Positions 17,739 to 26,300 of a DNA stretch of 64,000 nucleotides are shown here, piece after piece. The DNA lies in contig CAWEYC010000015.1 of the NCBI GenBank assembly GCA_963813195.1, forward strand, positions 377,651 to 441,650, given 5' to 3'. The stretch's first letter is position 1. Each line of letters begins with the position of its first letter. A program made the translations under genes and the position numbers. The notes below the pieces were generated by a model. That model was not told the DNA's origin, made no database searches, and worked only from the letters and a program-made list of their open reading frames with translations. This stretch comes from Roseiarcus sp963813195 (GTDB lineage Bacteria > Pseudomonadota > Alphaproteobacteria > Rhizobiales > Beijerinckiaceae).

Positions 17739-18441
17739 AAGCGTCCATGGGATCCCACGGCGGGCTCAATTTGACCTGTTCGCGCGACACGTCGAGCTCG
17801 ACGCGGTGGTCGAACCAATCGATCGTTTTCACCGCGAGCGGCGAAATCAGCACCCGCTTGCCGAACCACCAATTCCGCGTGTCGACGACGAAATAATGGA
17901 TGCTCCAGTCACCGTCGTCGATCATGAGGTTCTCGACGTGACCGATTTCGCCGTCCGCGGCGTGAATGTGGTATCCTGTAACTTCGTCGACGCTACGCAC
18001 GTGCGGATCGGCTCCTTGCAAACTCGCGTCCTCGGCATTCGCATGGCCGGTGCTCAGACCTAAGCCGAAATAGGGCGGCGCGATATAGGGCCAAGCCATC
18101 GCGCCGAGATACGGGCCGCTCCAAAGCGGGTCCCACCCATAGTGAGAGTAGAGCTGGTTCTCCATTTGCTGCGACACGGGCTGGTCGTCAGCCAATTCGG
18201 GGCTTTGTTCGACCTGAGCCTTCGTGAGCGACACGACAAATTGTCGTTGCTCCAAGTCGGCTCGCGAAATTGCCGAGGGATGGATCAGCACCTTGCGTCC
18301 CGTCAGCCAAGTTCCGCAATCGATGACGAGCCAACGCACTTTCCACGTTGCGTCGTCGAACAAGAAATCGGCGACGGTTCCTATCCGGCCGTCCTTCGCC
18401 TCGATCGCGAAACCCCTCAGGGGTAAAATGACTTGCATCAT
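17677..18441 (-). CDS. Protein with two PRC-barrel domains
   Basis: A 254-residue protein with two PRC-barrel modules. The first is at about 5-75 (GFAIEAKDGRIGTVADFLFD, WKVRWLVIDCGTWLTGRKVL), the second at about 150-230 (VTGYHIHAADGEIGHVENLM, SIHYFVVDTRNWWFGKRVLI). A His/Trp/Pro-rich linker separates them. No signal peptide or membrane span is seen. Tandem PRC-barrel proteins are common in Rhizobiales stress islands; their molecular role is not settled. The ATG at 18441 is followed by a second ATG. Confidence 0.85.
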   Translation of the reverse strand: MMQVILPLRGFAIEAKDGRIGTVADFLFDDATWKVRWLVIDCGTWLTGRKVLIHPSAISRADLEQRQFVVSLTKAQVEQSPELADDQPVSQQMENQLYSHYGWDPLWSGPYLGAMAWPYIAPPYFGLGLSTGHANAEDASLQGADPHVRSVDEVTGYHIHAADGEIGHVENLMIDDGDWSIHYFVVDTRNWWFGKRVLISPLAVKTIDWFDHRVELDVSREQVKLSPPWDPMDAFNRDYAKRLHSHYGWPGFDA

Positions 18442-18555
18442 AGCTCTACGCCTTTCGGGAGTTGGTCTGACGGCCTCGTGGTCGAGGCCGAGAGGTTTGT
18501 GCTGGTGTCTACCACGGACCTGGCGACCTTATCCGCGTCGGTACGGCCAGCGCGA

Positions 18556-18813
18556 TTAGGAGTTCCAGTAGTGATGATAACGGCGCCAATGGCGGTGATG
18601 ACGGCGATGTGGGACGCCCATGCCCGTCGCGACGGTGGGACCTTCGACTGCGCCGGCAACCCCGCCAACGACGGCGCCCACCGGCCCGGCCACCGAACCT
18701 CCCGCCACTGCGCCGACACCCGCACCGCTAAACCTTTCAGTCGTCGTGGAACAGGCCGCAAGGCCCAGCGCGGTCAAGGCGACAAGCGTCATATTCAGTA
18801 TAGATATCGACAT
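18556..18813 (-). CDS. Small glycine-zipper lipoprotein (85 aa)
   Basis: A lipoprotein signal (MSISILNMTLVALTALGLAA, then Cys in LAACST) leads to a glycine-zipper segment (GAGVGAVAGGSVAGPVGAVV) and a His/Arg/Trp/Tyr-rich C-terminus. It is likely anchored in the outer membrane. The same zipper design appears in the DUF1236 protein at 22845. The ATG at 18813 follows GGGGAA; the frame is open upstream but lacks a signal. A FixJ-like box lies about 170 bp upstream on the same strand. Confidence 0.7.
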   Translation of the reverse strand: MSISILNMTLVALTALGLAACSTTTERFSGAGVGAVAGGSVAGPVGAVVGGVAGAVEGPTVATGMGVPHRRHHRHWRRYHHYWNS

Positions 18814-18982
18814 GTATTGCAATTCCCCATTTTTAGTTGAAGCGCCGGCCCCCAGACATGGCCGACTCGAAAGAGCTGGCTGCCAGCGGATCGCCGCCGT
18901 CATCTTCTGGCGCCGAACGGGGCAGCTTCTTGCTCGCACCGATGCGCCGAAGAACGCACCATAAGAGACGATTCGGCTGGAG

Positions 18983-19005
18983 AAAAAGGTTCGGAAACTA
19001 CCTAG
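18983..19005 (-). promoter_or_regulatory. FixJ-like box b, upstream of the glycine-zipper lipoprotein
   Basis: On the minus strand: CTAGGTAGTTTCCGAACC, matching the core GTAGTTTCCGA exactly. CTTATG begins 36 nt after the GTA. It points to the lipoprotein gene starting at 18813. Confidence 0.6.
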
Positions 19006-19195
19006 TCTCGGGGGCATCCGCTTCGAGAGCTGAAGCGGCGCCTCCACGCGCTGCTCGCAACAATCTCGGCGGTGGAATCGAAATGCGTAGATTCCGAGTT
19101 CTCATTTCGCGATTGCAATGTCGGCTAGCTCTAAGCCTGGCGCGCCTATTCGCTCATGCGCCTAGAGGCGTCGCGACCGCTTACGAGGAACTCCT

Positions 19196-19525
19196 ATGCA
19201 GAGAATTACCGTCGACCTCATACGGCTCGCCGTCACGGGCGCGGTCGCTTTCGCCGTTGTTCTGGCCGCGAATCCGGGACGACTTCACCATCGCGGTCAG
19301 TTCGCCAGCGCGAAGATTCGCGTCCCGATGCCTATTTTTGTGCACGCAATTTCCGTTGCCGCTCCGCCGACGCGTTCGGCCGCGAACGACCAGATTGGCG
19401 CACCTGCGACTGCGGAATTGCAGGCGGACCGCGGAGCAATTGTGCAATCCTGCGCGAGCGGCGCACCGGCATTGCGCAGCCATCGCGAGTTGGCGCCGCA
19501 GAGCCTGTTGGCGCTCGCGCCTTGA
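19196..19525 (+). CDS. Hypothetical protein with N-terminal hydrophobic segment (109 aa)
   Basis: An N-terminal helix (LIRLAVTGAVAFAVVLAANP) could be a signal peptide or anchor; the rest is Ala/Arg-rich without known motifs. GAGGAAC before the ATG is a fair ribosome site. Other frames are also open here, so the gene is plausible rather than certain. Confidence 0.45.
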   Translation: MQRITVDLIRLAVTGAVAFAVVLAANPGRLHHRGQFASAKIRVPMPIFVHAISVAAPPTRSAANDQIGAPATAELQADRGAIVQSCASGAPALRSHRELAPQSLLALAP

Positions 19526-19669
19526 GCGGTATTTGCCTCCACCGCATCCGCTCAATCGAGTGCGCACAAGCCCAGAGAGACGGAATTGGGGGACGATCGG
19601 TCGACGCTCTATCGCTACGCAAAGCGAAACTTCGAGTCAGCGCCGCCGAAGCTCAGGCCCTCGCCGTAC

Positions 19670-19692
19670 CTAGGTGTTTTCCGACGCTGCCG
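19670..19692 (+). promoter_or_regulatory. FixJ-like box, upstream of the CsbD gene
   Basis: CTAGGTGTTTTCCGACGCTG matches the repeated box with G for A in GTA. CTACGG begins 36 nt later. It points to the CsbD gene, about 100 bp downstream. Confidence 0.5.
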
Positions 19693-19790
19693 TCTCCGCA
19701 ATGAGGCGGCTACGGTCTCAATGCGAGATGGGAGCGGTGTAATTCAACGCGCTGTCGCGTGTCGCCGCGAAACGAACGGAGAGCACAGCC

Positions 19791-19976
19791 ATGGACAAGA
19801 ACAGAATAGCCGGTTCGATCAAGGAAGTCAGGGGCGCCGCGAAGGAAGCGGTTGGCAAGGCCATTGGCGACGCCAAGTTGCAGAGCGACGGCAAGGCCGA
19901 CAAAGCTACCGGCAAGATTCAGAATGCCGTCGGCGGCGTGAACGACGCGGTGCGCGACGCGCTGAAGACGCCCTGA
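19791..19976 (+). CDS. CsbD family stress protein
   Basis: A 61-residue CsbD-like protein: MDKNRIAGSIKEVRGAAKEA, then a repeated GKAxG pattern (GKADKATGKIQNAVGG). The family is small, hydrophilic, often induced by general stress, and of unknown mechanism. Length matches the family. It sits between a FixJ-like box and a DUF3309-like peptide gene 49 bp downstream, probably one transcript. Confidence 0.9.
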   Translation: MDKNRIAGSIKEVRGAAKEAVGKAIGDAKLQSDGKADKATGKIQNAVGGVNDAVRDALKTP

Positions 19977-20025
19977 AGCCCGCCGCCTCCCCCCGGGCGA
20001 ACACTATCAACCAGGAGGCTTGATC

Positions 20026-20178
20026 ATGAGCCTGATTCTTATCATCGTCTTGTTGGTTATTGTCTTCGGCGGCGGCGGCGGCTATTACGCGCACAGTTAT
20101 TATGGCGGCCCCGGACTCGGCGGCGTTCTCGGCGTCGTTTTGATCGTGCTTGTCGTGCTGTGGCTTGTGGGCCGCTAG
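20026..20178 (+). CDS. DUF3309-like small membrane protein (50 aa)
   Basis: A 50-residue peptide with two hydrophobic helices (SLILIIVLLVIVF and VLGVVLIVLVVLWLVG) separated by a Gly/Tyr-rich loop (GGGGGYYAHSYYGGPGLGG). The AGGAGG ribosome site is at the correct distance from the ATG. Matches the DUF3309 layout. It follows the CsbD gene and resembles the 28-residue peptide at 8921. Confidence 0.75.
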   Translation: MSLILIIVLLVIVFGGGGGYYAHSYYGGPGLGGVLGVVLIVLVVLWLVGR

Positions 20179-20412
20179 CCAATACACGCGCCGGGCGCTG
20201 CATTCCTACAACTCGGGCGTTCAGCGCGCAATGGTGACCCGCAGCGACGCAACGGGCAATGTCCCTAGAAGAGGAACGTCAGTGCCTGATTTGGACGTCG
20301 ACTCTTCGATCATACCAATTCATATCGAAGAGACGATCCAGTCGATCGCACGGCTCCACGCCGAGCACCACGCGAACGCTACGCAACATCAGCGCGTTGT
20401 CGACCGGATCAC

Positions 20413-22147
20413 GTAATCGGGGCAGATTTCCGGGCGATGCGGGCGGGCTTCAAGCGTGTGCGGTTTGGATGAGGTCGACGAGGGGTGGGATTGTTGGTCC
20501 GGCGACTCCGAGGCGTGCGCCGATGTATTCGAAAAAGGACACTTTGAGCTTCATGCAGGTTTTGGCGAGCCCGAGCATGGTGTCCCGTGCGTCGCGGCCC
20601 TTGTTGCTGACGGTTCCGCCGGAGATTTTTCGCTTGGTGACGAAAGCGCGGATGTCGTTTTCCGAGGCGTTGGTTTTGAGCGGGATGCCCGGCCGCTCGA
20701 GAACGCGTAAAAGTTCGTCTTTGTTGCGATAAAGACGTCTGAGGAGACTGTCGAGCGTCGCGTAGCCGGTTCTGGCGCGGTTGAAGATGCGGTCGAACCG
20801 CGCGCGCAGAACCTGGGCTTGTTCAGGATTTGGGGCGAGTTTGTAGTCTTTCAAAGCGCGATAGAACCACCAGATCATCCGCTTGGCGATTTCGATGGCG
20901 TTGCGCTGCTTGTCATTGGCGGGGACCAATTTATGGACGAGCCGCTCAGCGTGAACCCAGCACAAAGCATGGACGGCGATGCGGAACTGGCCGGCGTCGT
21001 CGGAAACGACGACGGTGTCCTGCAACAATCCTTGATGGCGGATTGCGCCCCACAGCGCGCCTTCGTTAGCGATCAGGACGGGATCGGGAGTGACTTTCAG
21101 CACGCTCAGCCCCAGCGCCTGCAAATGCCGCTCCCAGCCCTCGGGGCTGCGGAAAATGCGGTCCTCATGGCCAGCGAACTTGTCGATGACGCTCTGCGGC
21201 AGGCCGCGCTCTTTCATATAATCGAGCGCCGCGTCGTTGATCACATAGAGCGATGCGCCGCCGCAAAGGCGCGACAGAAAAGCCACGCGCGATTTGGCGG
21301 CGCCGGTGCGAAAGACGCAAAAGCGATCAGAGCCGATCTGTGTGGCGTAGCCGTTCTTGCCAGCATGGCGCGCCCCTGTATCGTCGACCGTGACATAGGC
21401 GCCGCCCAGGCCGGCTTTCAGCACGGCCTCATCCTCGGCGCGAAACGCCTCCAGCTTGGCCGTCAACAGGCGGACGACCTGTCGCTTCGAAATCACCACG
21501 CCTATGTCATTGAGAAACGTCACGATGCGCTCGCAGGTCATTTGTCCGGCAAAGTGAAGCGTCAATACGGCGCGATGTAAGTGGGGGCCATAGCCCCCGA
21601 CAATCCCAGGAGCCAGATCGGCAATGATCGTCTTGCCCTGTGGCGTTTCCCATCGCTCGCGCCGATAGCGCGTCACCTGCGGATGCAGGCTCAAGTCCTG
21701 AACCACCACGTCTTCATAGCCCTTGTGACGCGAACCGGCGGGAGCTTTCGCTCTCACCACCACCGTTGCGCCAATCGTCAGCTTGTCGAGCTGGCTGCCG
21801 CGCCGGCGCGTCGAACGTCCCCCCTTGTCGCCGCCAGCCTTTGGCCCATCCGTCGCTCTGTCCATACCAGAGGGCCTTTGCGGCGGACGCGGCGGCAGAT
21901 GCTTCAGCCGCGCAAGCTCGTCCTTGACCGCCTGATACTCGACTTTCAGCTTGGCGAACGCTGCGCCGATCTTCTCATTCTCAGACCGAAGTCGCGTCAC
22001 CTCGCCAAGCAAATCCCGCACGACGCCGATCAGTTCAGCGGGCGTCAGGCGTTCCAGCGAATCAGGTTCATGGGCCGGCATCCAAAGCTTGAATCACATT
22101 TTCCAATCCCTGACTCCCCCCGCCGCCCGGAAATCTGCCCCGATTAC
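20413..22147 (-). mobile_element. IS66 family element (single-gene type), complete
   Basis: Perfect 24-bp inverted ends begin GTAATCGGGG (20413-20436 and 22124-22147). They are flanked by direct repeats CCGGATCAC at 20404-20412 and 22148-22156, an 8-9 bp duplication as expected for IS66. Only the tnpC-type transposase is present, with no tnpA or tnpB, as in the ISBst12-like subgroup. The clean ends and reconstructable target mean a recent insertion. Confidence 0.9.
20450..22081 (-). CDS. IS66 family transposase (TnpC type)
   Basis: A 543-residue transposase. It has an N-terminal coiled coil (LIGVVRDLLGEVTRLRSENE...), a zinc-finger-like/basic linker, and the DDE core (YVTVDDTGARHAGKNGYATQ; VVVSDDAGQFRIAVHALCWV with the WVHAERL block; LKTNASENDIRAF with the catalytic Glu). 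The C-terminal block (VSNKGRDARDTMLGLAKTCM) is typical. Full length for the family and apparently active. Confidence 0.93.
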   Translation of the reverse strand: MPAHEPDSLERLTPAELIGVVRDLLGEVTRLRSENEKIGAAFAKLKVEYQAVKDELARLKHLPPRPPQRPSGMDRATDGPKAGGDKGGRSTRRRGSQLDKLTIGATVVVRAKAPAGSRHKGYEDVVVQDLSLHPQVTRYRRERWETPQGKTIIADLAPGIVGGYGPHLHRAVLTLHFAGQMTCERIVTFLNDIGVVISKRQVVRLLTAKLEAFRAEDEAVLKAGLGGAYVTVDDTGARHAGKNGYATQIGSDRFCVFRTGAAKSRVAFLSRLCGGASLYVINDAALDYMKERGLPQSVIDKFAGHEDRIFRSPEGWERHLQALGLSVLKVTPDPVLIANEGALWGAIRHQGLLQDTVVVSDDAGQFRIAVHALCWVHAERLVHKLVPANDKQRNAIEIAKRMIWWFYRALKDYKLAPNPEQAQVLRARFDRIFNRARTGYATLDSLLRRLYRNKDELLRVLERPGIPLKTNASENDIRAFVTKRKISGGTVSNKGRDARDTMLGLAKTCMKLKVSFFEYIGARLGVAGPTIPPLVDLIQTAHA

Positions 22148-22712
22148 CCGGATCACTTCCCTGTTAGGCCGCCCTAGCTTCATCGCAGCCCTGACGGTCC
22201 TCGTCGGCGGTTGGGTAATCCTGAACGGCTTCGCCGTCGCGCTTGGCTTGCGCCCGCTAGACCCGCCTCCCTTCCCTTGGCTGGCGGGTTCTGCGTCAGT
22301 GGCGTCTCTTTATCTGGTCGTGCTGATCCTTACGTCTCAGAGGCGGGACGATCGTCTTACCCAACGCCGGGAGCGGTTAATTCTTGAGGTAGCGATTTTG
22401 AGCGAGCAAAAGATTGGTAAGGTCGTCGCGCTACTCGAGGGGCTTCGACGGGATAGCCCGCACGTTCGCGATCGGGTTGACGAACAAGCCGACATCATGG
22501 CTCGACCAGCGGACCCGCAATCAGTCATCGACGCGATCAAAGAGACGCGCTCCGAGGCCGCGCACGTCTCCAGCGCTGCGGAGGGCGCGTGAGCGCGCTC
22601 AGGAAGCTCGTTGGAATCAAACGGACGGCGCTTGGCTTCTAGCCAATTTCCTGCTGAACCGATCGACCCCTCAAAGCAATGCAATTGATTCATTGTGTTT
22701 TCATGAATGACT

Positions 22713-22735
22713 ATAGGTATTATCCGACCCTAGTC
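22713..22735 (+). promoter_or_regulatory. FixJ-like box, upstream of the DUF1236 gene
   Basis: ATAGGTATTATCCGACCCTA differs from the core at two positions. GTTATC begins about 34 nt after the GTA. It points to the gene at 22845. Confidence 0.45.
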
Positions 22736-22844
22736 CTCCTTTGCACAGCTGTTATCGTCACGCAATCGTTGCCATTTCGATTATGACACATGGTCGATGC
22801 GACGGGACTTCGCTTGCGATTTTTACAAAAATAGAGGATATTTC

Positions 22845-23261
22845 ATGACACACAACATACTCAAATATTGCGCCGTGATGCTTTCGCTGTTGGCGCCGAT
22901 CGGCGCTCACGCCCAAGGCGTCGCCGGCGGCGCGGCCAAAGGCGCGGAACAAGGAAATGCCGCGGCTGGCCCAGTTGGCGCCGTCGTCGGAGGCGTGGTC
23001 GGCGGGGTGGCGGGCGGCGTCGATGGTTTGCTCGGCATTGATCAACGTCCGCGTTTTCGAGACTACGTCATCCACGAGCATCATTCGTCTTACCGGTATA
23101 ACGAAGCGCTGCGAACCGGCGCCGTCCTACCGGTAGAGGGCATCCAATATTATGACGTGCCTCCCGAATATGGCGTCAAGGCGTATCGATACGCGATCGT
23201 CAACGATCAGACCGTTCTCGTAGACCCGAGGACGCATGAGATCGTTCAGATCGTCAACTAG
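22845..23261 (+). CDS. Secreted DUF1236-like protein with glycine zipper
   Basis: A 138-residue protein: signal peptide (CAVMLSLLAPIGAHAQ), a glycine zipper (GPVGAVVGGVVGGVAGGVDG), and a C-terminal DUF1236-like domain (VLPVEGIQYYDVPPEYGVKA, NDQTVLVDPRTHEIVQIV). It is probably periplasmic or envelope-associated; function unknown. The ATG at 22845 follows AGAGGAT and begins the signal peptide, so the in-frame ATG at 22797 is not preferred. A FixJ-like box lies 110 bp upstream. Confidence 0.8.
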   Translation: MTHNILKYCAVMLSLLAPIGAHAQGVAGGAAKGAEQGNAAAGPVGAVVGGVVGGVAGGVDGLLGIDQRPRFRDYVIHEHHSSYRYNEALRTGAVLPVEGIQYYDVPPEYGVKAYRYAIVNDQTVLVDPRTHEIVQIVN

Positions 23262-23273
23262 CGGCTGAGGAAA

Positions 23274-23312
23274 CTTGGCCGGCCTCGCTCCGCGAACAGT
23301 GACCCGGCCAAG
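23274..23312. terminator. Hairpin between convergent genes
   Basis: CTTGGCCGG and CCGGCCAAG form a 9-bp stem between the ends of the DUF1236 gene (+) and the giant sensor gene (-). There is no strong T run, so termination is likely but not certain. Confidence 0.45.
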
Positions 23313-23359
23313 TCCTAGAACCCGGCGCCAGAGCCACGAGACCCGGCGGTCGCCGCTTC

Positions 23360-26300
23360 CTAAGGCGTTCGTCGGGGCGCCTCCCCGCCGCCCGCCGCGA
23401 CGAGCGCCAAGCGGGCCAGCGCCGGGAGCGACTTCGACCCGGTTCTCCTCATGATGGAAGCGCGATGGTTCTCGACCGTGCGTTGGCTGATGCCGAGGTC
23501 GGCCGCGATGTTCTTGCTGGGGTGGCCGGCGAGCACTCTTTCCATCACCTCGCGCTGTCGCGGCGTGAGGCCCGCGAGGTGAGACGCGGCCGACTCCCGC
23601 CACTCCAGCAACTTGCCCGAGTCTTGCGACATTTCGAAAGCCCGCTCGATGCTTGCGATGAGCTCCTCGCGGCCGATCGGCTTTTCGATGAAATCCAACG
23701 CACCCGCTTTCATGGCTTCGACCGCCATCGACACATCGCTGTTGCCGGTGATCATGATCGCCGGCAAGCGATAGCCCTCATCATGGAGCCTCCGCAGCAA
23801 CTCGAGTCCGTTCATGCCGGGCAGATAGGCGTCGATCAGGAGGCACGCGGATTTTTCGGGACGAAAGGCTGCAAGAAACGCTTCGCAGCTCGAATACATT
23901 TCGACGTGGCGGCCATCGTCTTCGAGCACGACGCGTATCGCCTCGCGAACATGATCGTCGTCATCGACAACGAAGATCTTGGAAAGCCCAAAAACGGTCG
24001 CTGCTTCAACCGGGAGAACGGGGCGCGCCGCGGGCGCAGTGGGCGGCTTCGCCAGCAGTTTTTCGATCGCTTGCGTCAACTCTCTCAGCTTGACGGGCTT
24101 GTTGAAATGAACGCAGTCGTGAAGCGCAATGTCGCGCAAGGTCTCGGCCGAAATATCGCCGGTCAGAATGATGAAGGGAACTTGGCGACTTAGCTCTTGC
24201 CTCAACTTCTGAGAAACTTGCACTCCGTTCATGCCGCTTGGCAGATTGTAATCGGCGAGGACGAGATCCGGCCGGATCGTCCTGCGAGCGGCCATCTCCA
24301 GAGCGGTGGGGCCGTCGATGGCCGTCGTGGCGTCATAACCCTCTTCCCTAAGGAAGAGTTCGAGATACTCGCGCACTTCGGGATCGTCCTCTACGATCAA
24401 GATCGTTCCTGACCGAGGGACCGCTTGCGTGGATGCGATCTCCGCGCCGGCGAGACAATCAGGAGACGGCGAGGCGCCCCTCGGGGTCAACGCCACCTCG
24501 ATCGAGAACACCGATCCCTTCCCATGCAGCGAGCGCACCTGGATCGGATGGCCAAGCAGTTCGCCCAGGCTCTTGACGATGGACAGCCCCAGGCCGAGGC
24601 CGTGACTCCGCTGGCGAGCAGCGTTGTCCAACTGATGGTATTCTTCAAAGATCGCCTCTAGCTCGGACTCGGGGATGCCGATTCCTGTGTCCCAGATCTC
24701 GATGCGCAGCTTTCCCTCGCAGCGGCGGCACCCGACCAGCACTTTGCCGCGCTGCGTGTATTTCAGCGCGTTCGAGAGCAGGTTGCGCAATATCTGCTCG
24801 AGCAGACGCGGATCGCTACGAATGGACAGTGCACAGGGCATCACGCGCAGCGCGAGGCCTGCCGCTTGCGCGTGGTAGCTCAATTCTTCCCTGAGGCGGT
24901 CGAACAAGTCGTTCACGGCAAAGTCGGCTGTCTCGGCCTTTACGGCGCCGACTTCGATCAGATTGATGTCGAGCAGCGCATTCAGCATACCCGTCATGGC
25001 GCCTAACGCTTCATCAATGCGGGCGACCAATTGCTGAGCTTTCTCCCCGACCACTTTCTTCGCCAACAAACCCTGCAGCAGGGCGAGCGTTTGCAGGGGT
25101 TGACGCAGATCATGACTCGCCGCGGCGAGAAAGCGCGATTTGGCGACGCTCGCCAATTCCGCTTGCCGCTTAGCCGCCGTCAGCGCATCCGCCGTGCGCC
25201 GTCGTTCCGTTACGTCTTCAAAAGTGATTACGACGCCCTCTGTCTTCTCGTCGCTGGTGCGATAGGGCAAGATCCGGCGTATGAACCAATAGCCGCTCTG
25301 ACCCTGAATCTCCCGCTCGACCGGCGTATGGCTCTTCAGGACCTTTCGTGCGTCGTCCAGGAGAGCGTCATCGGCGGCCAGCGACTTGAGATCTGTGAGC
25401 GGGCGCCCCACATCGCCTGGAATCACATTGAATAGCGCTTTTGTCGCTGGCGTGAAAAATCGGATATTGAAGCGGGTGTCGAGGAAGATCGTGGCGACAT
25501 CCGTGCTGTAAAGAACGTTCTGCAAATCGTCCGCGGTCGTCCGCTGCCGCTCGAGCGTTTCCTGCAACTGGCTGTTGAGAGCGTTCAGTTCCTCGTTGAG
25601 CGATTGCAATTCCTCTTTGGACGCGAGCAGCTCTTCGTTCGTCGATTGATATTCCTCGTTGACCGACAACGCCTCCTCGTTGATCGCCATCTGTTCTTCG
25701 CTGGAGGTCTCGAGGTTACGGAAGGCGTTCTGGAGTTCGATTTTCGTCGCCTCGAGCTCCCGCTCCAGCTCCACGACGCGAGGAACGTCAGCCGACGTCA
25801 CTCGGCTGCTCGCGGCGATTTCCGGCTCCGGCTGCTCGACGAAGCACACCAGCAACAATTCTTCGCGTTCGTCGTGCGCCGGCTCGACGACGACGTTGAA
25901 TGACCATGCAGTGGCTTCGCCATTCGTCCGCCGGCCGGACATGACGACGCGCGCATTGTCCCGCAGCGCGCGCTGAACGGCCGATCTCAGCGTCGTACGG
26001 ACGCCCTCGCGCGCCATGGCGATCAAGTCATGAGCGGGGCGGCCCGATGCGACCTTGAGATAGCGATCGGTGGGCCCTTGGAAGTAGAGGCATTCGAGTT
26101 TGCGGTTGATCAGCACCGCGGCCGGGCCAAAGGTCTGCAGGACCATTTTTCGACAAAGTTCGGCCAGCGAAGCTTGGCGCGAAGGCGGCGACGCGGGTCC
26201 CGAGGGCATACGCATCCATGGCCCGTCGCCGGCCCCGGGAGGCAAGCCAAAGTCGCCGGGCCGGCTGCCGCCGACACGTCGATAGAGGCGCTCGGACTTG

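Larger units (their letters stand above)
20282..22592 (+). pseudogene. DUF1003 family membrane protein gene split by IS66
   Basis: The 5' part (GTG 20282 to about 20412) encodes IHIEETIQSIARLHAEHHAN and HQRVVDRIT, then stops inside the IS at TAA. The 3' part resumes at 22157 with LLGRPSFIAALTVLVGGWVI and continues through the second helix (SVASLYLVVLILTSQRRDDR) to the stop at 22592. Removing the element and one copy of the CCGGATCAC direct repeat rejoins the frame as VVDRIT-SLLGRPSF. The intact protein would be about 190 residues, a usual DUF1003 size with two membrane helices. Function of the family is unknown. Confidence 0.88.
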
